DNA of 64,000 nt from CAZDUS01 sp964508705 (GTDB taxonomy: Bacteria; Verrucomicrobiota; Kiritimatiellia; CAIKKV01; CAITUY01): assembly GCA_964508705.1 (NCBI GenBank), contig CAZDUS010000004.1:1-64000 (forward strand), read 5' to 3'. A program made the translations under genes and the position numbers. The notes beneath the pieces were generated by a model. The model ran no database searches and had not been told where the DNA came from. It saw only the letters and a list, made by a program, of their open reading frames with translations. Below are positions 24,773 through 34,848 of the stretch, in pieces (the stretch's first letter is position 1; every line of letters starts with the position of its first letter).

Positions 24773-26365
24773 TTACCCGTTCTTCGGTGTTGAATACATC
24801 ATTTCACCCGTGTCGGCATTGCGAATTTCAAACTCCTCCACATGCCGCCCAGGGTCCGCTCGGAAACTAAGATATCCGGTAAACTTGGTCTCCAAGTCCA
24901 TGAGTATAGCCTCGTCCTCCTTGCGCAACCGCTCCAGAACTGTCGGATGCACAATGATCTGCAACTTCCGGTCCTGCCCCCCGGACTTGAACCGCCTCAT
25001 GACCGATACGATCTGCCGCTGGATCTCGACGCTCATCGACAAAGATGACTTCACACTTCCACGCCCATTACAATATGGACAATCCACATACATGGAAGAC
25101 AGAATGCCCTCATCAACACGTTGCCGGGTCATTTCCAACAACCCGAGATTGGATATCGGCAGGACATTCGTCTTGGCCTTATCTCGACACAATGCGTCCT
25201 TTAAAGTCTTGTAGACGGCGTTACGGTTCCGCTTCTGCTTCATGTCAATAAGATCGATGACAATCAAGCCGCCAATATTCCTCAGCCTCAATTGACGGGC
25301 CACCTCCTCGGCTGCCTCCGTATTGACTTCCAGAATCACATCTTCCTGTGTCTGCCCACCCTTGTGCCGTCCCGTATTCACATCCACTGCAATCAAGGCT
25401 TCCGTCTCATCGAAGATGATATACCCCCCGGATTTGAGCATGACCTTGCGAGCAAATGCGTTTTCCAACTGCCGCTCAATGTTGAAATGCTCAAATATTG
25501 GAACCGAGCCCTCGTACTGCTGAATACGCGAGCGAACCCGTCGCGAAATGCGCGAAGTCAAATCACGAAGGCGTTCGAATTTCTTTGGATCGTCCACCAC
25601 AATCCTGTCGATATCCTCCGTCAGCCAGTCACGAACAACCCTCTCTACCAGGTCTAATTCCTCGTACAGGCAACAGGGCGCCGCCTTCTCGCGAATGCCG
25701 CGCTGAATCTCATCCCACACATCCACCAGCGCCCGCATGTCACGCACAAAACTCCTTTGCTTGGCTCCCTGCCCCGCCGTCCTCACGATCAACCCCACCC
25801 CGTCCGGCGTTGGCAACCGCGCCAGCACCTTCTTGAGCCTCAGCCGCTCCTTCTCATCCTCGATTTTCTTTGAAACCCCTTTGAGATTGCTGCCGGGCAT
25901 CATCACCAAATATCGCCCAGGAATACTGAGATTCGCCGTAACCCTCGGCCCTTTCGTGCTTATCGGCCCCTTGGTCACCTGCACCATGATCTCAGACCCA
26001 ACCGGAAATTGGCGGGCAATCTCCTCGCTCGTGTAACGCTTCTTCTTCTGGGCAATGGAACGTATCGTGATCTCTTCAGCCTCTTCAAGCCTTGCCGCAT
26101 CTTCAGGAATCATGTCCCAATAATGCAGAAACGCGTTCTTCTTGAGGCCAATATCCACAAAGGCCGCCTGCAGGCCGTCTTCAAGATTCCGCACAACGCC
26201 TTTATAGATGCCGCCGACAATGCGCTCCTCCGAGGGATGCTCCACTTGGAACTCTTCCAGCTTCCCGTTCTCCAAAACCGCCACCCGAGTCTCCAAACTC
26301 TCGGCATTAACCACAATCTCGCGCTTGAATGTCTTCCGTCCAAATCGAATACCAAACATAAACAT
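24773..26365 (-). CDS. rng: ribonuclease E/G family endoribonuclease
   Basis: A 530-residue RNase G-like enzyme for mRNA decay and rRNA maturation. It has an N-terminal S1 domain with IVGGIYKGVVRNLEDGLQAA, the catalytic DNase I-like part with AVDVNTG and IDLIDMK (the two magnesium-binding aspartates), and the zinc-link DCPYCNGRG. The acidic C-terminal scaffold of RNase E is absent. The start has AAGGGAAGGAAATA upstream. It ends the mreB-to-rng cluster, an arrangement found in many Gram-negative bacteria. Confidence 0.92.
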   Translation of the reverse strand: MFMFGIRFGRKTFKREIVVNAESLETRVAVLENGKLEEFQVEHPSEERIVGGIYKGVVRNLEDGLQAAFVDIGLKKNAFLHYWDMIPEDAARLEEAEEITIRSIAQKKKRYTSEEIARQFPVGSEIMVQVTKGPISTKGPRVTANLSIPGRYLVMMPGSNLKGVSKKIEDEKERLRLKKVLARLPTPDGVGLIVRTAGQGAKQRSFVRDMRALVDVWDEIQRGIREKAAPCCLYEELDLVERVVRDWLTEDIDRIVVDDPKKFERLRDLTSRISRRVRSRIQQYEGSVPIFEHFNIERQLENAFARKVMLKSGGYIIFDETEALIAVDVNTGRHKGGQTQEDVILEVNTEAAEEVARQLRLRNIGGLIVIDLIDMKQKRNRNAVYKTLKDALCRDKAKTNVLPISNLGLLEMTRQRVDEGILSSMYVDCPYCNGRGSVKSSLSMSVEIQRQIVSVMRRFKSGGQDRKLQIIVHPTVLERLRKEDEAILMDLETKFTGYLSFRADPGRHVEEFEIRNADTGEMMYSTPKNG

Positions 26366-26433
26366 TATTTCCTTCCCTTCATTTCCTATGACCAAACCCC
26401 TGGTGAAGCGCGCCTCCAAGGCGCCGCTTCATC

Positions 26434-27612
26434 TCACAGGCCGGGTCTTCTCACATAAACACTTTGCACAAATCCCAAGGCGATCAGGGTAATAACCATG
26501 AACGTCCCGCCGTAACTAACCAACGGTAGAGGAATGCCAACGACCGGCAGCACCCCGATCGTCATCGCCATATTTACAAACGCATGGGTAAACACCATCG
26601 TGATGACCCCCACGCATAACAATCTCCCCATCTTATCTCTTGCCAACATTGCCGAATACAGGCCGCATAAAGCTAGGATTCCATATAATCCCACCACCGT
26701 CATCGATCCCGCAAACCCGGTTTCCTCCGCAATCACGGAAAAAATGAAGTCTGTCGGTGCCACGGTTCTGGGCAAAAACCCAAGAATATTCTGCGTCCCG
26801 CTCCGAAAACCTTTCCCTGTCAGGCCACCCGACCCGACAGCAATCTCTGATTGTCGTTTATTCCAGCCCGTCCCCATCGGGTCCTTGTCAGGATCCAGAA
26901 ACACCTCGATCCGATCCCGTTGATACTCGGTCAGATGGATTGCCTTGAAAAAGCGATCCTGCTTCTCCTCCGAAATCCCTATCTTCTCCGGTAACGCCAC
27001 GACGCCAAGCACAATAAACACTACCGCCAACCCGCTCATCACCAACCCCATCATTGGCCTTGCCGACGCGCCTGCGGCAAACAACATCCCCATCACCACC
27101 GGCAAAAACACTAACGCACTGCCCAAATCCGGCTCCTTCATCACCAGCAACATCGGGATTCCCACCAGAAGGAATATCCATCCGATTGAAGGCAGTCTTC
27201 CATACTTTTCCGCTGGCGGACTCAAAAGAGTGGCCGATAAAATAATCATCGCCACTTTCGCCAATTCCGACGGCTGTATCCCTACCCCGAAAAACATCAA
27301 CCATCGACGTGCCCCATAGATCCGGGTCCCAAAAAACAACACCGCAACCAGCAGAATCACCGCCAAGACATACCCCCACCACGCCACGTCACGGAGCCTC
27401 CGGTAATCAAACAGCGTGGCCGCCACATACCCGCCTAGTCCTGCGATAGCCCAAAGCAATTGCTTCTGGTATAGCGTGGCTGTCACATCCTCGCGCACAT
27501 AAGTCGCGCTGTTGATAAACAGAATCCCAACAGTGATCAATGCCAGCATGGCCGCCAACATTAGCCAGTTCATGCGCATAAGCAGTTGAAAATGGTTGCC
27601 CCGCTCGCTCAT
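26434..27612 (-). CDS. rodA: RodA, SEDS-family peptidoglycan polymerase
   Basis: A 392-residue integral membrane protein with about 10 helices and SEDS signatures: KEPDLGSALVFLPV, GSGGLTGKGFRSGTQ and VGIPLPLVSYGGT near the C-terminus. RodA makes glycan strands for side-wall elongation with PBP2. It overlaps the upstream mrdA by 4 bases (ATGA), as expected for the RodA-PBP2 pair. Confidence 0.93.
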   Translation of the reverse strand: MSERGNHFQLLMRMNWLMLAAMLALITVGILFINSATYVREDVTATLYQKQLLWAIAGLGGYVAATLFDYRRLRDVAWWGYVLAVILLVAVLFFGTRIYGARRWLMFFGVGIQPSELAKVAMIILSATLLSPPAEKYGRLPSIGWIFLLVGIPMLLVMKEPDLGSALVFLPVVMGMLFAAGASARPMMGLVMSGLAVVFIVLGVVALPEKIGISEEKQDRFFKAIHLTEYQRDRIEVFLDPDKDPMGTGWNKRQSEIAVGSGGLTGKGFRSGTQNILGFLPRTVAPTDFIFSVIAEETGFAGSMTVVGLYGILALCGLYSAMLARDKMGRLLCVGVITMVFTHAFVNMAMTIGVLPVVGIPLPLVSYGGTFMVITLIALGFVQSVYVRRPGL

Positions 27613-29423
27613 CCGCCCGCAGCCCCCCCATTGAAAATCCCGTTAATCAACCCATGAAGTCGAGGGGCCACCGTTGTACCGCCAGACACCGCCTCATCAA
27701 CAACCATGACCACGGCCACCTTCGGATTATCATAAGGCGCAAAAACCACCATCCAACCATGCTTCTTCCGTTTATCCTTGGTCCCGTATTCCGCTGTCCC
27801 TGTCTTTCCCGCCATCTCAATACCCTCAACCCGTGCTTTTCTACCAGTCCCCGTCGGTGCCATCAGCACATCATACATCCCTTTCCGCACCGTCTCCATG
27901 TCACCAGAAGAGACCGCCAGCCGTTTCACCAATGACGAAGGAAAATTGGTGATCACCCCTCCCTTCCGATCCTGTAAACCCAATACCAGCCGCGGAGCGT
28001 AAACATATCCTCCATTCGCCAACGTGGCAGCCACAACCGCCATCTGCAATGGTGTCGCCGCCAAGGCACCCTGCCCGATCGACAGGTTGCATGTATCGCC
28101 CTGCCTCCATTTGTCGTGCCAAGTTTTTTCCTTCCACTCCGGCGTCGGCAATATTCCGGATGCTTCACGATCCAAAGCGATCCCCGTCTTTTTCCCTAAC
28201 CCCATCCCCGCAGCCATCTCCTCAATTGGCCTCACCCCGCATTGCATCCCCATCGCCGCAAAATACGTGTTGCAAGACTGCTCAATAGCTCGCCTTAAAT
28301 CCACCGTCCCGTGCCCACTCTGATTCCAGCACCCAAGCGTATAATTTCCCAAGGTGAAATGACCGGGACAATTGACCGCCATTCCCGCCTTCCACTTGCC
28401 ACTAGTCAACCCCGCCAAGGCAACGACCGGCTTAAAAATACTACCCGGAGCATAGATTTCTGCTGTGGCCCGGTTTGCCATGGGTTTCTCCGGATCGCGA
28501 TTCAAGCTGTCCCACACTTCAGTCGTTAAGACCGGTATAAATTTCCCCGGCTCAAACGTGGGAGAACTCGCCATGGCCAACACGTCACCATTGGAAGGAT
28601 CCAGCACTACCACCGCGCCCGAAACTCCCCGTAGCGATGCCTCCGCCAATTCCTGGATGTGGGCGTCCAGCGCCAACACCACATCCGCCCCCGGCTCGGG
28701 GTCCCTCTCACGAGCTTCCGCATGCTTATATCCCGAGGCGTTAATTCTTACGAGCCGCCCCCCAGCCTCTCCCGCCAACACTTCGTTGAATTGACGCTCA
28801 ATCCCTGACTTCCCTGCGATTTCTGGAAGGCGATATTGATATTCCGCCAACTCCTCATCCGATATGGATGCGCTCCCCACATATCCAAGGACATGTGCCG
28901 CCATTTCATCATGAGGATAGGTTCGCAATGACTCGATGTGTATATCCGTTCCCGAAAGATCCACACTGGTCTCCGCCAAACGCGCCAACGCCGCCGCATC
29001 CAGACTCCGCCAGACAATCAGCGGCAACGGCAATCGCTTTCGAATATGGACCCGGATTTCCTCCTCGGACACCAACGGTTTCCTTCCAACCACAGGCGTC
29101 AATTCCCTGACCCGCCGCATCACCTCATCCACCGTGTTCTGCCACCGCCCAGGCTTACGGACTTCCTCCAAATAGAATGCCAGGCAATAGCACGGTTGAT
29201 TATCCACCAAAATTCCGCCATTCCGCTCAAGGATCCGACCACGTGACGCCGGCAACCTCACTCGCCGCATACTTTGCCGCTGAAGGCTCTCTTCAAAATC
29301 ACTTCGTCGCATAACCTGCAAGTCGAACAGGAAGCCAGCCAACACCAACAACAGCACCGCCATAACAGCCAATATCAGCCGAATGCGCCTTAATTCCATG
29401 GGTATTGCTTCAGACGACGCCAT
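27609..29423 (-). CDS. mrdA: penicillin-binding protein 2 (class B transpeptidase)
   Basis: A 604-residue protein: one N-terminal membrane anchor (LILAVMAVLLLVLAGFLF), a pedestal/dimerisation region, and a transpeptidase domain with all three penicillin-binding motifs, GSIFK (catalytic serine), SCN and KTGTAEYG. It cross-links peptidoglycan for cell elongation with RodA and MreBCD. The ATG start lies one base after the mreD stop; longer starts would sit within mreD. Confidence 0.93.
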   Translation of the reverse strand: MASSEAIPMELRRIRLILAVMAVLLLVLAGFLFDLQVMRRSDFEESLQRQSMRRVRLPASRGRILERNGGILVDNQPCYCLAFYLEEVRKPGRWQNTVDEVMRRVRELTPVVGRKPLVSEEEIRVHIRKRLPLPLIVWRSLDAAALARLAETSVDLSGTDIHIESLRTYPHDEMAAHVLGYVGSASISDEELAEYQYRLPEIAGKSGIERQFNEVLAGEAGGRLVRINASGYKHAEARERDPEPGADVVLALDAHIQELAEASLRGVSGAVVVLDPSNGDVLAMASSPTFEPGKFIPVLTTEVWDSLNRDPEKPMANRATAEIYAPGSIFKPVVALAGLTSGKWKAGMAVNCPGHFTLGNYTLGCWNQSGHGTVDLRRAIEQSCNTYFAAMGMQCGVRPIEEMAAGMGLGKKTGIALDREASGILPTPEWKEKTWHDKWRQGDTCNLSIGQGALAATPLQMAVVAATLANGGYVYAPRLVLGLQDRKGGVITNFPSSLVKRLAVSSGDMETVRKGMYDVLMAPTGTGRKARVEGIEMAGKTGTAEYGTKDKRKKHGWMVVFAPYDNPKVAVVMVVDEAVSGGTTVAPRLHGLINGIFNGGAAGG

Positions 29424-29424
29424 G

Positions 29425-29931
29425 CTAATACCGCTCCTCCTGGGCAACCCCAACCTGCCGCTCAAGACTCCCCGCCACAAGCCAGACCAAAGGGACCGCG
29501 ACAACACCTAGCAAGGCATTCCCGCCCATTTTCAATCCAAGCCACCACAACGGAACTGCAACCGTCTCTGTGCCCAGCCTCAACATCATATATATCACCA
29601 GCGTTGTGATGGCCGACAACCCGCCGCCCAACACAGCCACCGTCAGGGGGCTATCCCGGAACAGCACTTCACGTGCATGATAAATCACAAAACCAAACAC
29701 CGAAAAACATAAGGCGGAATATCCCACCGGGAGCAAACTCAATGAATCCTGAATCAATCCGGCAAGTAACGCCGAGGCCACCACCATCCCGCGGGAATGA
29801 ACCAACGCATAGTAGATTGGAACCCCCAACAGGAATGGCAACTTAACCGACCCCAGGATAGCCACCGAAGGCATCAGACTCTGGGCCAAGGTCGCCAACA
29901 ACAAAAGAAGAGCCATGATGGCAATGGTCAT
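29425..29931 (-). CDS. mreD: MreD, rod-shape protein
   Basis: A 168-residue very hydrophobic protein with five or six helices, starting MTIAIMALLLLLATLAQSL, with LGVPIYYALVHSRGMVV and a GLIQDSLSLLPVGYSAL segment typical of MreD. AGGAAGGATGG precedes its ATG. It links MreC to the elongation complex. Its place between mreC and mrdA supports the call. Confidence 0.88.
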   Translation of the reverse strand: MTIAIMALLLLLATLAQSLMPSVAILGSVKLPFLLGVPIYYALVHSRGMVVASALLAGLIQDSLSLLPVGYSALCFSVFGFVIYHAREVLFRDSPLTVAVLGGGLSAITTLVIYMMLRLGTETVAVPLWWLGLKMGGNALLGVVAVPLVWLVAGSLERQVGVAQEERY

Positions 29932-30030
29932 GCCGCCATCCTTCCTCGAACTTTTGTCTGTCTATTGGATATATCAATCATCACTACAATCACCATTCAA
30001 TAACGCCGTCAGCTATCGCTTGCCTCATTC

Positions 30031-30876
30031 CTAATCTGTCACAACCAACACCTTGCGTAACCTGGCCATATCAGCCGTTGGTGTAACCACCACCCGCTGA
30101 TACAATCCCGTCTCATCTGGGGCCTGCGCCACCACTCGACCCACGATTAATCCGGGAGGGAACACCCCACCCAATCCTGAAGTTGTCACCAGTTCCCCAG
30201 TCTTCAGCGCAAGATCCTTCCGGACAAACTCCACCTGAAACGGCACAGGGAGACAAACAACTCCCAAGCTATGCCCGCCTCGCAACGAAACCCCTCCGCC
30301 ATGCAATACACCGAACGAACCTTCCTCTTCGAACCGCACCGACACCCTGAAGTTGCGATCGGAAATCAGAAGCACATCACAAGCGCTGTCCGAAACCTCG
30401 ATCGTCTTGCCCACTACTCCATCCGGCGTAATCACCGCCATGTTTTCCGAAATGCCATTCGCCCGCCCCTTGTTCAAACGTATCGTCTGCCACCATCCAT
30501 ACCCATCATCCCTGGCGATCACTTCGCACGCTATCGTCCGATACCCCGAACTCTTCCGGAATCCCACCAATGAACGAAGTTCTTCATTCTCGCGATTGAT
30601 CTGCTCCGAAACTCTCGCCTTAGCCCTTAAATCCACCACTTCTTCCAATAGGCGATTCCTCTCCCATAACACCTCTTCGTAGCTCCCGGCAGACTCCTCG
30701 GTCTGGCTCAGTTTCGACACCACTCGGGTGCCGGCTTGCTGGTAAGAGGCGATGCCCTCCCTGAATATGCTCCGGAGAAATCCAGATACCGAATCCGGCA
30801 AATTGAGGAGGACTAGGAAGAACGTTCCCAGCACAACTAAGACTAAATATCGATGTTCCCTCACCTGCAACTCCAC
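30031..30876 (-). CDS. mreC: MreC, rod-shape protein
   Basis: A periplasmic, membrane-anchored protein of about 281 residues: short cytosolic start, transmembrane helix (YLVLVVLGTFFLVLLNL), coiled coil (about residues 50-100), then the two-lobed beta domain with VIARDDGYGWWQTIRLNKG and TSGLGGVFPPGLIVGRV, the MreC C-terminal signature. The GTG start is preferred (AGGAA upstream), because no well-spaced ATG is available; upstream starts would add about 20 residues. A gap of 128 bases to mreB contains a small CCAGC/GCTGG hairpin. Confidence 0.9.
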   Translation of the reverse strand: MELQVREHRYLVLVVLGTFFLVLLNLPDSVSGFLRSIFREGIASYQQAGTRVVSKLSQTEESAGSYEEVLWERNRLLEEVVDLRAKARVSEQINRENEELRSLVGFRKSSGYRTIACEVIARDDGYGWWQTIRLNKGRANGISENMAVITPDGVVGKTIEVSDSACDVLLISDRNFRVSVRFEEEGSFGVLHGGGVSLRGGHSLGVVCLPVPFQVEFVRKDLALKTGELVTTSGLGGVFPPGLIVGRVVAQAPDETGLYQRVVVTPTADMARLRKVLVVTD

Positions 30877-31004
30877 GCATTCACGATTCCTGCCACTATT
30901 CCCCGTAGACAAGCGGGGCATCACCCAACAAGACACGCGTGGAACCCAGAGGGTTCATAAGGCATGACGGACCAGCTCATGCTGGCCCGCGATTGAAGAA
31001 TATA

Positions 31005-32039
31005 TCAGTACGATTTTTCGCCTGCGGCAATACGGCGCAGCACGTTGAGCTCATTCAGCACAACGCCTGTTCCTTCCGCCACAGCGCTTAACGGATCATC
31101 AGCACGATGAACCGGCAATCCAGTATGTTCGGCGATTAACTGATCAATTCCCCTAAGGAGCGATCCGCCACCGGACATTACCATGCCGCGATCCACCAAG
31201 TCGGCCGAAAGTTCGGGAGGACACCGTTCCAGGGTCACCCGAATCGCATCAAGAATGGAGGAGAGCGGCTCTTGCAACGCCTCCCGGATTTCCTCGGAGG
31301 TGATCGTTAGAGTCTTGGGGAGTCCGCAAACCAAATCACGCCCCTTGACCTCCATCGTCATCTCCTCCGCCAGCGGAAAGGCGGATCCGATCTTCATCTT
31401 GACTTCCTCAGCCGTGCGCTCACCAATCATCAAATTGTATACCCGCTTCATGTACTGGGCGATGAATTCATCCATCTCATCGCCGCCGACGCGGACACTA
31501 CGGCAAAACACGATACCAGCCAGCGAAATCAACGCCACTTCCGTTGTTCCGCCGCCAATATCCACAATCATGTTTCCGGCCGGTTCCTGAACAGGCAACC
31601 CGACGCCAATCGCCGCCGCCATCGGCTCTTCAATCAAATATACCTCACGCGCTCCTGCATGCATGGCCGAATCTTTGACCGCACGCTTCTCAACTTCTGT
31701 AATTCCACTAGGCACCGCGATAATCACTCTCGGCCGCACCATCGTCCGGCGATTATGAACCTTGCGGATGAAATACTTCAGCATGGCTTCGGTAATTTCA
31801 AAATCCGCTATAACGCCCGCTTTCATGGGGCGAATGGCCACAATACTTCCCGGTGTGCGTCCCAGCATCTGCTTGGCCTCTTCCCCGACCGCCAATACCC
31901 GGCGTGTACCGGACTGAATAGCCACAACAGACGGCTCTCGCAGAACAATACCCCGATCTTTCACATAGACCAGCGTGTTGGCTGTCCCGAGATCAATCCC
32001 TATATCGTCGGAAAACAGACCTAGCAAGAGATTAAACAT
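31005..32039 (-). CDS. mreB: MreB, rod-shape-determining actin homologue
   Basis: A 344-residue actin-fold ATPase: phosphate-1 loop DDIGIDLGTANTLVYV, KAGVIADFEITEAMLKYF, VPSGITEVEKRAV, phosphate-2 loop IVDIGGGTTEVALISL and MSGGGSLLRGID. It forms membrane-bound filaments that direct lateral wall synthesis. It heads the mreB-mreC-mreD-mrdA-rodA-rng cluster and is divergent from a LuxR-type regulator gene across a 229-base gap. Confidence 0.96.
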   Translation of the reverse strand: MFNLLLGLFSDDIGIDLGTANTLVYVKDRGIVLREPSVVAIQSGTRRVLAVGEEAKQMLGRTPGSIVAIRPMKAGVIADFEITEAMLKYFIRKVHNRRTMVRPRVIIAVPSGITEVEKRAVKDSAMHAGAREVYLIEEPMAAAIGVGLPVQEPAGNMIVDIGGGTTEVALISLAGIVFCRSVRVGGDEMDEFIAQYMKRVYNLMIGERTAEEVKMKIGSAFPLAEEMTMEVKGRDLVCGLPKTLTITSEEIREALQEPLSSILDAIRVTLERCPPELSADLVDRGMVMSGGGSLLRGIDQLIAEHTGLPVHRADDPLSAVAEGTGVVLNELNVLRRIAAGEKSY

Positions 32040-32177
32040 AACAGTTCCTTTGCGACTTTGTTGCCGCTCCCTTCTTGGTAACCATCCAAGATAGAGATAA
32101 TGGCGTACTTTGCGTAAAACCTAACCCTTACGTCAAGACCGAAAAACGCCAAATATTGCGTAACCAAGATATGAAGC

Positions 32178-32206
32178 TTGACGAATTCCCCCTCTCAGAA
32201 CATTAT
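32178..32206 (+). promoter_or_regulatory. candidate sigma-70 promoter of the LuxR-type regulator
   Basis: TTGACG and CATTAT with a 17-base spacer, about 60 bases before the start codon, in the gap between the divergent mreB and regulator genes. No equally good match was found for mreB. Confidence 0.45.
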
Positions 32207-32268
32207 CAGAATTAAGAAACCAGTCGGCAGGCTAGCGGTGAGTTTCATATTAGTGAAGGGCACTGATT

Positions 32269-32922
32269 ATGCGTATTAAAATTCTCCTCTGTGATGATCA
32301 CCGCATCATCCGTGAAGGCCTGCGCTCCCTCCTTGAAAAACAGCCGGACATGACGATTGTCGGCGAAGGTACCAATGGATTCGAGGCCTGCTCATTAGCT
32401 AAGACAACCTCTCCGGATATCATCGTGATCGACGTAGCCATGCCCGGCTTAAATGGCATCGCCGCCGCACGCCGCCTGCAAGAAGAAAACCAAAAAGCCA
32501 AAATTCTGGCTCTCTCCATGCATTCGGACCGACATTTTGTCACAGGCATGCTTCAGGCAGGCGCGGCGGGATACCTTCTCAAGGACTGCGCATTCAGCGA
32601 ACTAACCAATGCGATACGCACTATCATAAGTGGAGGGATCTATCTTAGCCCGCAGATAACCGGTGATGTCCTTCAGTCCTTTGCCCGCAAGGCTACTCCA
32701 TCCCGAAAGAGCGGCAAGCTGGAATTATCCGCGCGGGAATCCGAAATACTTCAACTTATCGCCGAAGGCAAAAGCACCAAAGACACGGCGACAAAATTGA
32801 ATTTAAGCGTGAAAACAGTCGAATCCCATCGACTCAATATCATGCGAAAAGTCGGCGTTAACAATGTGGCCGCATTGACCAAATACGCCATCCGCGAAGG
32901 GCTGACCACTCTGGAAGGATAA
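32269..32922 (+). CDS. NarL/FixJ-family response regulator
   Basis: A 217-residue regulator: receiver domain with acidic pocket D9-D10, phospho-acceptor D55 (IIVIDVAMPG), and the conserved lysine in LLKDCAF, then a LuxR-type helix-turn-helix (LSARESEILQLIAEGKSTKD ... NLSVKTVESHRLNIMRK). Phosphorylation would promote dimer DNA binding. AAGG lies upstream of the ATG. The next gene, convergent, is a receiver/histidine kinase fusion, the most likely partner in this window. Confidence 0.92.
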   Translation: MRIKILLCDDHRIIREGLRSLLEKQPDMTIVGEGTNGFEACSLAKTTSPDIIVIDVAMPGLNGIAAARRLQEENQKAKILALSMHSDRHFVTGMLQAGAAGYLLKDCAFSELTNAIRTIISGGIYLSPQITGDVLQSFARKATPSRKSGKLELSARESEILQLIAEGKSTKDTATKLNLSVKTVESHRLNIMRKVGVNNVAALTKYAIREGLTTLEG

Positions 32923-32960
32923 CCGCGCCTCCTCCGGTTAACTATTCAGCCCCTCTTCCC

Positions 32961-34070
32961 TTAAACTGTTCCTCCCCGGCGATTACGTCTTTCCGGAAAA
33001 ACAACTCCGTAGCACGTCGTTTCCCCGCAACAATATTGCAACGTTCCGCCCAACTGCCCCGCCAAGGTGGACACCAATTCCAATCCTATGGATTTTCTAC
33101 TCTGCAACGACGATTGCGCCTGCACCCCTATTCCGCTATCGCACACCTGCAGGCGCAGCATCTCCCCTTCCATGTGGCAAAACACCACTTGCACCACCTT
33201 CTTCCGCGAATCACACGCCTTCTCGCTGTCACCCCTCCTCAATTCCTTACCTTCCGGAAAGGCATGCTCCAAGGCATTCGTCACTAATTCATGCAAAATA
33301 AGACCGCACGGAATGGCAGTGTCGACCCCTAACTCAATAGAGGCAACCTGCAGATCCATCTCTATCCCCCTGGCCCAGGCATTGTGAGCACTGAACAACT
33401 CTTTCATCAACCCTCTCGCATAATCATGGAAAGGAATCTTGCTTACATCCTGCGATAGATACAGGTTTTCATGAATCATGGACATCGCCCGGATCCTGTT
33501 ATGGCTATCCTCAAATATCTGTTTTGCTTCAGATTCGGGAACATTTTCAGCACCCAACCTCAACAAGCTAAGAATGAGTTGAAGGTTGTTCTTCACCCGA
33601 TGATGAACCTCGCGCAACAACGTCTCCTTCTCTTGCAGGGATATGCGAAGCTGAGCCTCCGCCTGACAACGCTCGATCGCATACCGGACAATCCGAGCGA
33701 CCGTTCGAGCATCCTCTTCGCCTTTAATCAGATAATCCTGGGCCCCTTTCCTGACCGCCTCCACGCCAAGATCATCATTGCCTGGCGCAACAATCACAAC
33801 AACGGGCTTGTCGGGGAATAAGGCTCGAAGGTCAATCAACGATTGGATGCTTGCCGGGCTTGGCGTACCCAAATCAAACAGAACGACATCAAAAGCCTGC
33901 GAGGCAAGCATACTATTAGCATCAGCAGCGCTGGCCACGCTCATCAACTCATACTTCAACCCACGCCTTTCGGGAAACATACCCCGAATATTCGCCACTT
34001 CGCAATCTTCTGCCTCAATTAACAGAATCTTGATTACCGTTTCGGTAATACTGGAAGGGCTTTTCGCCAT
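32961..34070 (-). CDS. receiver domain / HisKA_2-type histidine kinase fusion
   Basis: A soluble 369-residue protein with an N-terminal receiver (phospho-acceptor D66 in VVLFDLGTP, lysine in DYLIKGEED), a short helical linker, a HisKA_2 dimerisation domain with the H box LLREVHHRVKNNLQL (H156 or H157), and an HATPase domain with N box LILHELVTNALEHAFPEGK and G1 VCDSGIGV. Kinases of this class are typical of PdtaS or general-stress signalling, often controlled by an upstream kinase through the receiver. It faces the NarL-type regulator gene tail to tail. Confidence 0.88.
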   Translation of the reverse strand: MAKSPSSITETVIKILLIEAEDCEVANIRGMFPERRGLKYELMSVASAADANSMLASQAFDVVLFDLGTPSPASIQSLIDLRALFPDKPVVVIVAPGNDDLGVEAVRKGAQDYLIKGEEDARTVARIVRYAIERCQAEAQLRISLQEKETLLREVHHRVKNNLQLILSLLRLGAENVPESEAKQIFEDSHNRIRAMSMIHENLYLSQDVSKIPFHDYARGLMKELFSAHNAWARGIEMDLQVASIELGVDTAIPCGLILHELVTNALEHAFPEGKELRRGDSEKACDSRKKVVQVVFCHMEGEMLRLQVCDSGIGVQAQSSLQSRKSIGLELVSTLAGQLGGTLQYCCGETTCYGVVFPERRNRRGGTV

Positions 34071-34155
34071 CGGTAGTCCCTCTAACTCAATTTCTCACAA
34101 CCACATCCCCGCGAAAAATTACGCTCCGTCGCATCTGAATCTCATGCGGACAGAA

Positions 34156-34845
34156 TCAATCTTGCGCCTTGCCTTGCTCCAACGGATCAGGCACCCCTGC
34201 CGACGCAAATGCCGCTCGTCTCTCCACGCACGCCGGACACTCACCACACGGAAACGTGTCGCCTCGATAACAGGTCCATGTGTGCGCATAGTCAACTCCC
34301 ATCTCCAAGCCCAAGGCTAATTCCTGCGCCTTGCTCATGGCTACAAAAGGCGCATGAATCCTTACCCCTTTCCTCCTGTTCAGCGACAAGACAGCGTTCA
34401 TCCTGTCCAAGAATTCTTGCGTGCAATCCCAATACCCATATCGATCTTGACTCTGCGCGCCATAGTAGACGTCTTGCACTCCTTTAGCCTCCGCATAGGC
34501 CGCCGCCAGCGAAAGCAAAATCATGTTGCGATTCGGCACATAGGTAAGGGGTTGAGAAAGCGAAGCTTCGGTCATATCCTGAAGTCGCGGCACCTCTATC
34601 GCTCGATCAGTCAACGCCGACGCCCCTGTCGTTAGTGATTCAAAAAATCCCATGTCGACAATGTCATGCGCCTTAACCCCAACCACCCTCGCCTGCCACG
34701 TCGCCGCCTCCAGTTCCCGTTGATGCTTCTGTCCATAGAGGAACGATAGCGCATACACCTCCCCCGCCCCACGCTGCCTCACAACGTGATGTAGCAACGT
34801 CGTGGAATCCAACCCTCCTGATAATAACACTACCGCTTTATCCAT
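34156..34845 (-). CDS. queC: QueC, 7-cyano-7-deazaguanine synthase
   Basis: Converts 7-carboxy-7-deazaguanine to preQ0 with ammonia and ATP, on the way to queuosine in tRNA. The 229-residue protein has the PP-loop VLLSGGLDSTTLL, YVPNRNMILLSLAAAYAE and a zinc site near the C-terminus (TCYRGDTFPCGECPACVERR). It lies 3 bases after queE on the same strand. Confidence 0.95.
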   Translation of the reverse strand: MDKAVVLLSGGLDSTTLLHHVVRQRGAGEVYALSFLYGQKHQRELEAATWQARVVGVKAHDIVDMGFFESLTTGASALTDRAIEVPRLQDMTEASLSQPLTYVPNRNMILLSLAAAYAEAKGVQDVYYGAQSQDRYGYWDCTQEFLDRMNAVLSLNRRKGVRIHAPFVAMSKAQELALGLEMGVDYAHTWTCYRGDTFPCGECPACVERRAAFASAGVPDPLEQGKAQD

Positions 34846-34848
34846 GGT

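Noticed and set aside
30877..31004. Attenuator or small RNA between mreB and mreC
   Set aside because: Only a 5-bp CCAGC/GCTGG hairpin is visible, which is too weak to call.
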